The notes beneath the pieces were generated by a model. That model saw only the letters and a program-made list of their open reading frames with translations, did not search any database and was not told the origin of the DNA. Positions 1 through 5,966 of a stretch of DNA of 5,966 bases are shown here, in pieces. The stretch is from Synergistaceae bacterium (GTDB lineage Bacteria > Synergistota > Synergistia > Synergistales > Synergistaceae), in NCBI GenBank assembly GCA_031290815.1, contig JAISLO010000138.1, forward strand, positions 1 to 5,966. The letters are read 5' to 3'. The number at the start of each line of letters is the position of its first letter. The first letter of the stretch is position 1. The position numbers were made by a program, and so were the translations under genes.

Positions 1-17
1 GTCGCCGGCTCGCCATC

Positions 18-44
18 TCGGGTTTGTTATCTGAGACAACCCGA
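18..44. repeat. Short inverted repeat downstream of the activase gene
   Basis: The arms TCGGGTT (18-24) and AACCCGA (38-44) are perfect reverse complements around a 13-base loop; two more pairs can form if one A is bulged. The repeat lies 65 bases past the activase stop codon, in the only non-coding stretch at this end of the window (1-108). On the minus strand an AT-rich segment precedes it and no T-run follows, so it is not a classical intrinsic terminator. It could be a weak or factor-dependent terminator, an mRNA 3' end stabiliser, or an operator of a gene beyond the window. Nothing else was seen in 1-108. Confidence 0.35.
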
Positions 45-108
45 TATTAATATAAAAATGAGGGGCTTCTATCAAATAACAGGCAACACTGTGGCATGGA
101 ACGTCAAG

Positions 109-1050
109 TCAAAGCGGGACTCCGTTTATAAGAACAGGTTTGCCGAGAGAGCTCTTGAAAATCTTTGCCTTTTCAGCCATGTAGTCTGCGCCTGGGGGCT
201 GGATACCGGTCAATTTGTACTCCAATCCAAGGGCGCAATACGTCTCGATTCCAAGACGGTGATAGGCGAGCAGTTCCACTCCCTTGACCTTGGTGATACT
301 GCGAGCGAAGTTGGCGGACGATTCCAAGTTGCTGTCGGAGTCGTTGACGCCAGGTATTAAAGGAATTCTCAAAATTATCTCGAATTCATGAGCGGACTTG
401 TCGGCTGTTTTTATATTTTCCAATATGACGCTGTTGTCCACTCCCGTCAGCCTTTTATGCCAGGCGGGTTCGATATGTTTCAGATCCACGTACAGCAATC
501 CGAGAAAGGGAAGCAGAGGCTCTATTCTTCCCCAGTCCGCAAAGAAGCTGGTCTCCATGGCGCAGTTTATGCCGATTTTCCTGCACCCCTCCAGTATTTC
601 CCGCACGAAATTCGACTGTTCGAGCGGTTCTCCGCCGCTGAAGGTGACGCCGCCGCCGGAATGGAAGAAGAACATCTCGTCCTTCGCTATCTCTCTGACT
701 GCCTCCGCGGATGTCATCATCTCCCCGAAACCCTTGAGAGCAGAGTTGGGGCACCTCAGGACGCATCGCATACACCCGGTGCATGAATTTCTGTCGGTCA
801 CGATGCCAGCATGGGCTTTATCTGTCGAAAGAGCCCCTGTGGGGCATGAACTTACACATACCCCACAGAGCGTACATTTTTCGGGATAATAACCTTTTTC
901 GACGAGAGGGGACTGCGATTCGGGCGTCGAGCACCAAACGCACCTCAGCGGGCAGCCCTTCAGGAAAAAGACAGTCCTCAGACCTGCTCCGTCATGAATC
1001 GACGTTTTCTCGATTCGAAGGACATTTCCAACGGCGCATTTCATAAGCAT
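109..1050 (-). CDS. Glycyl radical enzyme activating enzyme (radical SAM)
   Basis: This activase uses S-adenosylmethionine and a 4Fe-4S cluster to abstract a hydrogen from the conserved glycine of its partner GRE, here almost certainly the enzyme encoded just upstream. The 313-residue protein has the radical-SAM CxxxCxxC motif at Cys33, Cys37 and Cys40, directly after the family-typical DGAGLRT-VFFLKG segment. Two ferredoxin-like sets follow, CxxCxxCxxxCP at Cys59-69 and at Cys90-100, expected to bind two extra 4Fe-4S clusters. This insert is typical of activases of non-PFL GREs. The SAM-binding GGE motif is SGGEP at 138-142. The usual CSNPE after the radical-SAM motif is CSTPE here. The frame is open up to 1194, but that would overlap the GRE gene by 107 bases. 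ATG at 1050 (or 1044, two codons later) places the start a few residues before the conserved domain. The SD there is weak (GAG close to the ATG), and a TTG at 1059 preceded by AAGG is another possibility. The gap to the GRE stop is 37 bases, so the two are probably co-transcribed. Confidence 0.93.
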   Translation of the reverse strand: MLMKCAVGNVLRIEKTSIHDGAGLRTVFFLKGCPLRCVWCSTPESQSPLVEKGYYPEKCTLCGVCVSSCPTGALSTDKAHAGIVTDRNSCTGCMRCVLRCPNSALKGFGEMMTSAEAVREIAKDEMFFFHSGGGVTFSGGEPLEQSNFVREILEGCRKIGINCAMETSFFADWGRIEPLLPFLGLLYVDLKHIEPAWHKRLTGVDNSVILENIKTADKSAHEFEIILRIPLIPGVNDSDSNLESSANFARSITKVKGVELLAYHRLGIETYCALGLEYKLTGIQPPGADYMAEKAKIFKSSLGKPVLINGVPL

Positions 1051-1087
1051 ATGTCTCAAAACAAACCTTGTCCGGCGGATGACGGTG

Positions 1088-3496
1088 CTATCCGCACGAA
1101 ATCTTAGCCCCGTCTTTCGTCTGCACAGTTCTGGCGATAATATCGTTTTGCACGTCTCTGCCAAGCTCAACGAAGAATGCCGTATAACCGGCAACCCGAA
1201 TGAGCAGGTCCCTGTGCTCCTGCGGGTGCTCCTGGGCCTCGATCAAGTGCTGTTGTTTAACTACATTGAACTGCACGTGATAGATGCCAAGGTTGCACAA
1301 GCTTTTAAGGAGCGCCATGACGTGCTGTATGCCGTTTTCGCTGGATATCATCTCCGGCGCCAATTTAAGGTTCAAAAGCGTGCCCTGAACAAATCGATCG
1401 TGAGGGATGTTAGCAACAGACTTCAACACGGAACTCGGCCCGTTGACATCAGTTCCGCTGTTGGGGCTTACGCCATCCGCGAGAGGCTTCCACGCCCTCC
1501 TGCCGGACGGCAGAGCTCCTACTTCACAGCCGAACGGGGTGTTGCCGGACACCGGGAGGATTCCGGGCGTCATCCGTCCGAATTTGCTGCTGTAGCTCTC
1601 TATCTCGTCCGCTATGTACGAGAACAGCTCGGCCGCCAGCCCGTCCACCCTCTGGTCGTCGTTGCCGTATTTCGGGGCTGACAGGCACATCTTGAGCACG
1701 TCGGGAACACCTTCGAAATTGCAGGCCAGAGCGTCAAGAAGCTGGGGCATCGAGAGCTCTTTTGTATCGTACACGAGATGCCGCACCGCTGCCACGCTGT
1801 TTATCAAATCGGAGACGCCGATGCAAATTATTCCGTTTCCCGTGTTGTATTTTGCCCCTCCCCACGCGTAGTCTTTCGCGTTCTCGATACAATCCTCGAA
1901 GCTGAGGGATAGAGCTGGCACCGGCCTGTCCATGCAAATCTCGTCTATAATGTGGCTTGCCTTGACAACTATCTTTATTATGTAGTGCAGTTGAGCCTTG
2001 ACAGCCGCCATGAAATCGTTGAACGTTCGGAAATCGGCCGGATTTCCGGTGCGCGGACCGACTCTCTGTCCGCTCTTTCTGCACAGCCCGTCCAGCATGA
2101 CATACTCGACGATGCTGCCCAGGTTGATGTCCGCAAGCGCCGAATAGTGACGCAGTTTGCCCGCCAAGTTGGTCTCGACGCAGCCGCCCGGGTTCCAATC
2201 CAAGGCTTCCTTGAGCGGGATTCCCTTGTTCATGAGCATCCTTATGCCCACTTCATCGTTGTGGAAGGCCGGGAAACCTGTTCCAAGGCTCATCAGTTCC
2301 ACTATTTTGCGGAGGAACGATGTCGGGTTTTTGGCCATGTTGTATCGGACGGAAAGGGATGGTTGGTAGAGACGCGTGTCCATGGTCGCTTGAATTATCA
2401 TGTAGGACAGATCGTTGACCGCATCCTGCCCCATTGTGTTTATTCCGCCGGCGCATACATTCTGGAACATGGGGTATCCAGACGCATATTCAGCCGATTT
2501 TTCGTCCTGGAAGAGGCATGGTTCGGAAAATTTGACCCACCGGCAGTCCAGTATCTCCTGCGCGCCGTCCTGCGTTATTCTGCCCTCATTCAGGTCCTTT
2601 TCGTAGTAGGGGTACAGATATTGGTCCATTCTGCCAGGGTTGTAGGCCGCGGCGTTCTGTTCCATGAAGACAGCCGCCTGATAAAAGTAAAAAGACTGGA
2701 CGGCCTCTCTGAACGTCGTGGCTGGTTTTGCCGGGACACGTCTGCAAATAGCGGCGATATCCTCCAGCTCTTTCCGCCGTATGGGGTTACCCTCCAGGGA
2801 AGCCATGCGAGCAGCCTCCGCAGCATAACGCTCACCAAGGATGACAAGTCCCTCGGCTGCGATGAGAAGAGCGTCGAGGTAGACTTCTTTTTCATAATCA
2901 CCGGGTATGGCGCCGTCAAGCCGCGCTCTGCGCGCCTTGATCTTTTCAATTATCCCCTCGGCACCGTTTTTGATGAACCATTCGTATCCAGCTGTGACCT
3001 CGCCCCAGCCTCTGACGGCTTTTTTATCGATGTATAGCGCGCCGTTGTCCCTCAGAGCCGCTACGTCACTCGGAATGCGCGCCAGCCATGCTTCGTAGTT
3101 CGAGAGCCCCTTCCAGTTCGGCCGGATGAAATCCTCGAACAGCTTCTTATCCTCTTCTGTCAGGTGAAATTTGTCGTAGGGGCGGCTGTTGATCGTCTCC
3201 AATTCTTTGTCCAGGACCGACCAACAGACATCGGCCGACAGGATGCCGCCGCGTATCTTGCTTCCGGCGTTGCCAACCACAAGTTCGTCGTCCCATATCT
3301 TCACAGTCTTTTCCATGCACTGTTTGCGGAAAGCCTTGGCCTTTCTCATGACCAGCGCTTCCCCTCTGGTTTGGAGGAAACTCTCCGTCAATATTCTCGC
3401 GTTCTCCAGGTCGATCTCAGGGTAGGTCTCGAAGACTTTTGTCTTTAACCTATCGATTCTATCCATATATTCGGGTCTTTCAACAACGTTTTCCAT
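1088..3496 (-). CDS. Glycyl radical enzyme (PFL-like family), substrate unassigned
   Basis: This 802-residue protein is a full-length oxygen-sensitive glycyl radical enzyme. The C-terminal glycyl radical motif is RVAGYTAFF at 767-775, with the radical on Gly770, followed by QNDIIART. The active-site loop has the thiyl-radical Cys439 in GGCVETN with Glu441 two residues later. A CVE loop is known from dehydratase, C-N or C-S lyase and arylacetate decarboxylase GREs. PFL instead has two adjacent cysteines. Other family landmarks are PGRMDQYLYPYY (287-298), QPSLSVRY (378-385), FPAFHND (408-414) and LPSGRRA..PLADGVSP (662-678). There is no N-terminal microcompartment-targeting extension. The start is set by a strong SD seven bases upstream. 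The cognate activase follows 37 bases downstream and a racemase precedes it by 71 bases, which suggests a chiral substrate or product. I cannot name the reaction: hydroxyproline dehydratase, isethionate or DHPS sulfolyase, diol dehydratase and arylacetate decarboxylase cannot be separated safely by eye. No small HpdC-like subunit is present. Family is very sure, substrate is not. Confidence 0.96.
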   Translation of the reverse strand: MENVVERPEYMDRIDRLKTKVFETYPEIDLENARILTESFLQTRGEALVMRKAKAFRKQCMEKTVKIWDDELVVGNAGSKIRGGILSADVCWSVLDKELETINSRPYDKFHLTEEDKKLFEDFIRPNWKGLSNYEAWLARIPSDVAALRDNGALYIDKKAVRGWGEVTAGYEWFIKNGAEGIIEKIKARRARLDGAIPGDYEKEVYLDALLIAAEGLVILGERYAAEAARMASLEGNPIRRKELEDIAAICRRVPAKPATTFREAVQSFYFYQAAVFMEQNAAAYNPGRMDQYLYPYYEKDLNEGRITQDGAQEILDCRWVKFSEPCLFQDEKSAEYASGYPMFQNVCAGGINTMGQDAVNDLSYMIIQATMDTRLYQPSLSVRYNMAKNPTSFLRKIVELMSLGTGFPAFHNDEVGIRMLMNKGIPLKEALDWNPGGCVETNLAGKLRHYSALADINLGSIVEYVMLDGLCRKSGQRVGPRTGNPADFRTFNDFMAAVKAQLHYIIKIVVKASHIIDEICMDRPVPALSLSFEDCIENAKDYAWGGAKYNTGNGIICIGVSDLINSVAAVRHLVYDTKELSMPQLLDALACNFEGVPDVLKMCLSAPKYGNDDQRVDGLAAELFSYIADEIESYSSKFGRMTPGILPVSGNTPFGCEVGALPSGRRAWKPLADGVSPNSGTDVNGPSSVLKSVANIPHDRFVQGTLLNLKLAPEMISSENGIQHVMALLKSLCNLGIYHVQFNVVKQQHLIEAQEHPQEHRDLLIRVAGYTAFFVELGRDVQNDIIARTVQTKDGAKISCG

Positions 3497-3503
3497 CGCG
3501 AAA

Positions 3504-3510
3504 CCTCCTT
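3504..3510 (-). promoter_or_regulatory. Strong Shine-Dalgarno of the glycyl radical enzyme gene
   Basis: The minus strand reads AAGGAGG, then a 7-base spacer, then the ATG at 3496. It is the strongest ribosome binding site in the window and fixes the GRE start. No convincing -35/-10 promoter was found in the 71-base gap between racemase and GRE, so transcription probably comes from upstream. Confidence 0.85.
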
Positions 3511-3567
3511 TTTGTTCGTCGTCAATTCAAGAGATAGAGTGTGCATGAAACGGCGATCCCCGGTGCG

Positions 3568-4332
3568 TCAGTCCGTGATACCATAAACCTTTCTCGCGTA
3601 CGCGAAATCCGCTGGGCCGGACATCTGAGGCATCTGGAAATTAACGCGCCGGCTCGGCTCTATTCCGCACATATTCCATAAATCCACCATCATTTCGAGC
3701 GTTTTCACGGCTGCTACGTTGCAGTCGATAAATGGAATGCCCTTCAAGTCTTCTGGTATGTCCATCCCGAAGGTGTAAGCAGAGAGGACGGAGCAGCCGA
3801 TAACTATTGAATCCGCGCCCTTATCTACCAGTTCCCGCGCGATATCGCATATCCTGGCTCGGATATCCGCCTTTTGCCGTTCCATATCCTCGACCTTCAT
3901 ATCTATCGCCACAAGATCGACCATGCCGGTCTCCATACTGTTCATCCGCACCAAATCGGTTATGCCAGAGATTGCCCGCTTCGCATCCGTTATTATAGCA
4001 AATTTCTGACCGAGCATCCTAGCGATAGAGATGGCGGAAGCGGCTTCCCCAACCACGGGTATGCGGACAATCTCTTTGGCTTCTTTGATTCCAGGGTCGA
4101 AGGCGCAGGCTACGGTAGCCCCGTCAAAGCCCTCTCTCTCCGCCTGATAAATTGTCTCCACCACGTCAGGAAGCAGGAGCATTTGAAAATACGCGTGCCT
4201 TATGAAGGAGAGCCCTCGTTTCATGTGTCTTACAACAATTTCTGTCCCGGGACGAGCGACCCGCTTCACCGTCTTGGCTATCGGTTCATCGTAAGTGTCA
4301 ACCCCGAAAGGATTTACAATCAATAAACGCAT
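3568..4332 (-). CDS. Asp/Glu/hydantoin racemase family protein
   Basis: This 254-residue cytosolic protein belongs to the cofactor-independent Asp/Glu racemase superfamily, closest by eye to the hydantoin/allantoin racemase branch. These enzymes use two cysteines as an acid-base pair to invert a carbon next to a carbonyl. Both are present: Cys76 in ACAFDPG (75-81) and Cys180 in VIGCSVL (177-183). IPVVGEA (91-97) is the segment that usually follows the first cysteine in this branch, and the N-terminus RLLIVNPFG is a typical first strand. Two cysteines argue against an arylmalonate decarboxylase, which keeps only one; a maleate isomerase-like activity is not excluded. Length is normal and the frame intact. 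The start at 4332 has AAAGGAG seven bases upstream. The gene leads the racemase-GRE-activase module and lies immediately after the E3 remnant. I infer that it racemises the GRE substrate or product; the true substrate is unknown. Confidence 0.88.
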   Translation of the reverse strand: MRLLIVNPFGVDTYDEPIAKTVKRVARPGTEIVVRHMKRGLSFIRHAYFQMLLLPDVVETIYQAEREGFDGATVACAFDPGIKEAKEIVRIPVVGEAASAISIARMLGQKFAIITDAKRAISGITDLVRMNSMETGMVDLVAIDMKVEDMERQKADIRARICDIARELVDKGADSIVIGCSVLSAYTFGMDIPEDLKGIPFIDCNVAAVKTLEMMVDLWNMCGIEPSRRVNFQMPQMSGPADFAYARKVYGITD

Positions 4333-4339
4333 CTTTTAT

Positions 4340-4346
4340 CTCCTTT
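4340..4346 (-). promoter_or_regulatory. Shine-Dalgarno of the racemase gene
   Basis: AAAGGAG on the minus strand stands seven bases before the ATG at 4332 and fixes the racemase start. It lies about 12 bases after the last codon of recognisable E3 homology, so the racemase translation signal abuts the pseudogene. Confidence 0.8.
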
Positions 4347-4357
4347 ATAAGTCGATG

Positions 4358-4742
4358 CATATCAAGGATGTCCGGCATAATCTCGGCAGTCATAGCGCGC
4401 GACCAGCTTAGGCAAAGAATGAGGCTATTTCGATCCCGACCGCTCCCGTACCGATCACAAAAAGAGTCTCCGGTGCAAAAACGAAGTTTAATATCTCATT
4501 TCTCGCAATCACCCAGTCAGAGCATATTCCATTAGTGGGAGGCAATAAAGCAGACGCGTCGCCACAGCGCGTCATTCCTCCCATTATTGAGGCAAGTTCC
4601 CCCGAGCAAATCGCGCTCCACAAACGCCACAGAGCTCCCAAATTGAGAAGCTCGTATAGCTGCCGTATATTTATCCACTGGGTTTCTCCGCAGATCGCCG
4701 CTATATTTTTTTGCCGTCGCTCATGAGCTGTGGTTTCTCCAT
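4358..4742 (-). pseudogene. Decayed dihydrolipoamide dehydrogenase (E3) gene
   Basis: E3 is the FAD-dependent flavoprotein that reoxidises lipoamide in 2-oxoacid dehydrogenase complexes. Three E3-like pieces appear in order. (1) From 4669 to 4583 the minus strand reads YTAAIRAS..VAFVERDLLGGTCLN, the end of the FAD-binding fold and the start of the redox-disulfide motif; the second cysteine of GGTCLNxGC is lost. (2) After about 100 missing residues, 4530 to 4411 in another frame reads GICSDW..APETLFVIGTGAVGIEIASFFA, the entry to the NAD-binding domain with GxGxxGxE, ended by TAA at 4410-4408. (3) Back in the first frame, 4411 to 4358 reads SRAMTAEIMPDILDM, matching the next E3 strand. The remaining half or so (rest of the NAD domain, central and dimerisation domains) is absent. 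A likely original start is ATG at 4742, 16 bases after the SDR stop, and a degraded GGGPGGY-like stretch lies near 4700-4670. The stops, frameshifts and two large deletions cannot be single sequencing errors. Homology is judged from remembered family consensus. Confidence 0.85.
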
Positions 4743-4758
4743 TGATCGAGCGGTGCGG

Positions 4759-5484
4759 TCAATCCATCAGCACCCCGCCGTTGATATTGAGTATTTCCCC
4801 GGTTATATAACTAGCTTGCTCCGAACATAGGAAGTAAACCGAGTCCGCTATTTCCTCCGGTTTGGCGAGGCGCTTGAGTGGAATGGCATCAACGCCCGAC
4901 TTCCACCTGTCGCTCTTGAACACAGTGGGAGTTGCCACCCAACCAGGCGCGACTCCGTTCACAAGTATTCCATACTGCGCGAGGTCCGCCGCCATCGACC
5001 TGGTGAGACTTATGACCGCCGCCTTGGATGCGGAGTATACGCAGCTTGCGTTGGCGGGCGATTTCCCATCTGCGGAAGCGATATTCACGATCCATCCCTT
5101 CCGGTTAGAGATCATATCCCGCGCCGCTACCTGAGAGACATTGCAGACGGCATACAAATTAAGCCCCATGATGAGATCCCAGTCTTTTCGTGTCGCATCC
5201 AAAAAAGGAACGACAGGATATATGCCGGCGCAGTTGGCGAGAACGTTGACGCTTCCGAAAACTTCTCTGCTCTCGCTCATCATCCTCTCGATATTAGTCT
5301 CGGATGTGATGTCTCCCACGGACACGAACGTATCAAATCCTTCTGTTTTCAGTTCCGCCTGGAGGGATGACAGCGATTCCCTATCGATATCGGCCAGCGT
5401 GACATTATCGCCGGCCAAAACGAATCTCTTAGCTACAGCTCTTCCGATTCCGCTTCCCGCTCCTGTGACCCACACGTGTCTCAT
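4759..5484 (-). CDS. Short-chain dehydrogenase/reductase (SDR), classical type
   Basis: This 241-residue enzyme is a classical NAD(P)-dependent SDR. The cofactor motif TGAGSGIG is at 7-14, Asp32 ends the second strand and favours NAD(H), and NCAG at 84-87 replaces the usual NNAG. The catalytic tetrad is Asn109, Ser137, Tyr150 and Lys154 (YSASK). The C-terminal YITGEILNINGG is standard for the family, as is the length. The frame is open to 5517, but AAGGAG eight bases before the ATG at 5484 and the position of the first strand make 5484 the start. It lies between an E2 acyltransferase gene (59-base gap) and the E3 remnant. In acetoin dehydrogenase loci such a position can be held by an acetoin/diacetyl reductase or butanediol dehydrogenase, so that role is a reasonable guess. 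SDR substrates cannot be read from sequence, and 3-oxoacyl or sugar-type ketones remain possible. Confidence 0.93.
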   Translation of the reverse strand: MRHVWVTGAGSGIGRAVAKRFVLAGDNVTLADIDRESLSSLQAELKTEGFDTFVSVGDITSETNIERMMSESREVFGSVNVLANCAGIYPVVPFLDATRKDWDLIMGLNLYAVCNVSQVAARDMISNRKGWIVNIASADGKSPANASCVYSASKAAVISLTRSMAADLAQYGILVNGVAPGWVATPTVFKSDRWKSGVDAIPLKRLAKPEEIADSVYFLCSEQASYITGEILNINGGVLMD

Positions 5485-5492
5485 TTTATGCA

Positions 5493-5498
5493 CTCCTT
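5493..5498 (-). promoter_or_regulatory. Shine-Dalgarno that decides the SDR start
   Basis: AAGGAG stands eight bases before ATG 5484. The alternative in-frame ATG at 5517 would lie upstream of this site and would add an eleven-residue extension before the first Rossmann strand, so it is not used. Confidence 0.8.
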
Positions 5499-5526
5499 CC
5501 GAGCAGATATAACGCAAGAACAGGAC

Positions 5527-5543
5527 ACGCCTGATGGAGGCGT
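5527..5543. other. Small hairpin between E2 and SDR genes
   Basis: Immediately after the E2 stop codon the minus strand can fold ACGCC with GGCGT around a seven-base loop. The stem is only five pairs and no T-run follows, so read-through into the SDR gene is likely. It may be chance or a minor mRNA processing or stability element. Confidence 0.25.
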
Positions 5544-5966
5544 TTAAACACCAGCCCTCAGTGACATTAATCCAGGCGTTTCCAAGTAATCACGCACTCT
5601 TGTTAAAAATTTCGCGCACATGGCGCCGTCCAATATCCTGTGATCGGCAGACAGGCAGAAATTAGCCGTGAGAGCCACGCGAATGATATCACCGTCTGCT
5701 ATCGGCTGTTTTTTGGCTGCGCTGACTGCCAGTATGGCGGCCTCAGGAGGATTTATGACGGCGGTGAAGAAATCTAATCCGTACATTCCGAGATTCGTCA
5801 CTGTGAAAGTTCCGTCATTCAATTCTTCGACGCTCAGTTTTCCGTCGCGGGCCTTGGCCACAATATCCGTACATCTGCGGGACAACTCCAGCAGTCCTAA
5901 GGATTCGCAATTTCGGATTTTCGGAACCATCAACCCGCTAGGCGTGTCTACCGCGACACCGATGTC
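5544..5966 (-). CDS. 2-oxoacid dehydrogenase E2 acyltransferase, catalytic domain (5' truncated by window)
   Basis: The visible 140 residues are the C-terminal part of a dihydrolipoyl acyltransferase, the core of pyruvate, acetoin, branched-chain and related dehydrogenase complexes, which moves the acyl group from lipoyllysine to CoA. The fragment opens with DIGVAVDTPSGL-MVPKI, a strand-loop found in nearly all E2s. TVTNLGMYGLDFFTAVINPPEAAIL (55-79) is the conserved core. The catalytic HxxxDG motif is HRILDG, with His109 and Asp113 counted from the window edge. The gene ends at the usual distance after this motif, so the C-terminus is complete; the lipoyl and E1/E3-binding domains must lie upstream, outside the window. 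ATG or TTG codons near 5933 are internal, not starts. The gene is followed by an SDR and a broken E3 gene. The neighbours are compatible with acetoin or pyruvate dehydrogenase, and the substrate cannot be settled from this fragment. Confidence 0.94.
   Translation of the reverse strand, partial: DIGVAVDTPSGLMVPKIRNCESLGLLELSRRCTDIVAKARDGKLSVEELNDGTFTVTNLGMYGLDFFTAVINPPEAAILAVSAAKKQPIADGDIIRVALTANFCLSADHRILDGAMCAKFLTRVRDYLETPGLMSLRAGV

Noticed and set aside
109..1194. Activase start at 1194 (361 residues)
   Set aside because: The extra 48 residues are antisense-free but overlap the GRE C-terminus in another frame and resemble no activase N-terminus; starts at 1050 or 1044 fit the domain.
388..1681. 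Several plus-strand open frames (388-786, 398-889, 783-1046, 1079-1681)
   Set aside because: All are antisense to the activase or GRE genes and show no family features; the opposite strand has full cysteine-cluster and glycyl-radical motifs.
1734..2949. Minus-strand frames 1734-2198, 2253-2456 and 2590-2949
   Set aside because: They lie in other frames inside the uninterrupted GRE gene and are rich in Arg and Pro, as expected for frame shadows.
1952..3037. Long plus-strand open frame of 361 codons
   Set aside because: It lies wholly antisense to the GRE gene, has no recognisable motif and no good ribosome binding site. It is a shadow of the GRE coding frame.
1088..3496. Pyruvate formate-lyase as the GRE identity
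   Set aside because: The active-site loop has a single cysteine followed by Val-Glu, not the adjacent cysteine pair of PFL, and the activase carries the two-cluster insert not found in the PFL activase.
3807..4326. Plus-strand frames opposite the racemase
   Set aside because: They are antisense to a complete racemase gene with both catalytic cysteines, and no domain is recognisable.
4298..4393. Short 31-codon minus-strand frame overlapping the racemase start
   Set aside because: Its first part is the E3 remnant and the rest is racemase SD and coding sequence in another frame; no SD precedes its ATG. It is kept only as a possible coupling frame.
4408..4641. A 77-codon minus-strand frame as an independent small gene
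   Set aside because: Its first half is out of frame with the E3 homology while its second half is true E3 sequence. It is a by-product of the pseudogene's frameshift and begins at a TTG without an SD.

Overview
The window comes from a bacterium with compact genes, strong AGGAGG-type ribosome binding sites and roughly balanced base composition. A glycyl radical enzyme with its radical-SAM activase, both oxygen-sensitive, points to an anaerobic or facultatively fermentative organism. The phylum cannot be fixed from this stretch alone. All supported genes lie on the minus strand, so the biological reading order runs from position 5966 down to 1.

Upstream part (5966 to about 4358) is a 2-oxoacid dehydrogenase-type locus. 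It begins with the C-terminal catalytic domain of an E2 dihydrolipoyl acyltransferase, cut by the window edge. An intact NAD-type short-chain dehydrogenase/reductase (SDR) follows. After it comes a stretch with no intact gene, in which I read the wreck of a dihydrolipoamide dehydrogenase (E3) gene: three E3-like segments in two frames, with large internal and C-terminal deletions. E2, SDR and E3 in a row resemble an acetoin- or pyruvate-dehydrogenase operon that has lost its own E3.

Downstream part (4332 to 109) is an intact three-gene module: a two-cysteine Asp/Glu/hydantoin-type racemase, an 802-residue glycyl radical enzyme (GRE) with Cys439, Glu441 and Gly770, and its radical-SAM activating enzyme with two extra 4Fe-4S ferredoxin clusters. 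The activase installs the glycyl radical on Gly770. The racemase probably supplies the right enantiomer of the GRE substrate or handles a chiral product. The GRE does not match a substrate class I can name with confidence: it has the CVE active-site signature rather than the Cys-Cys of pyruvate formate-lyase, and no microcompartment genes or targeting extension are visible.

The racemase ribosome binding site starts about 12 bases after the last recognisable E3 codon, so the GRE module appears to have been joined to the old dehydrogenase operon by deletion of the rest of the E3 gene. The most notable points are this junction and the racemase-GRE pairing. No RNA genes, insertion sequences, CRISPR arrays or plus-strand genes are supported. 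The last 108 bases beyond the activase hold only a short inverted repeat.
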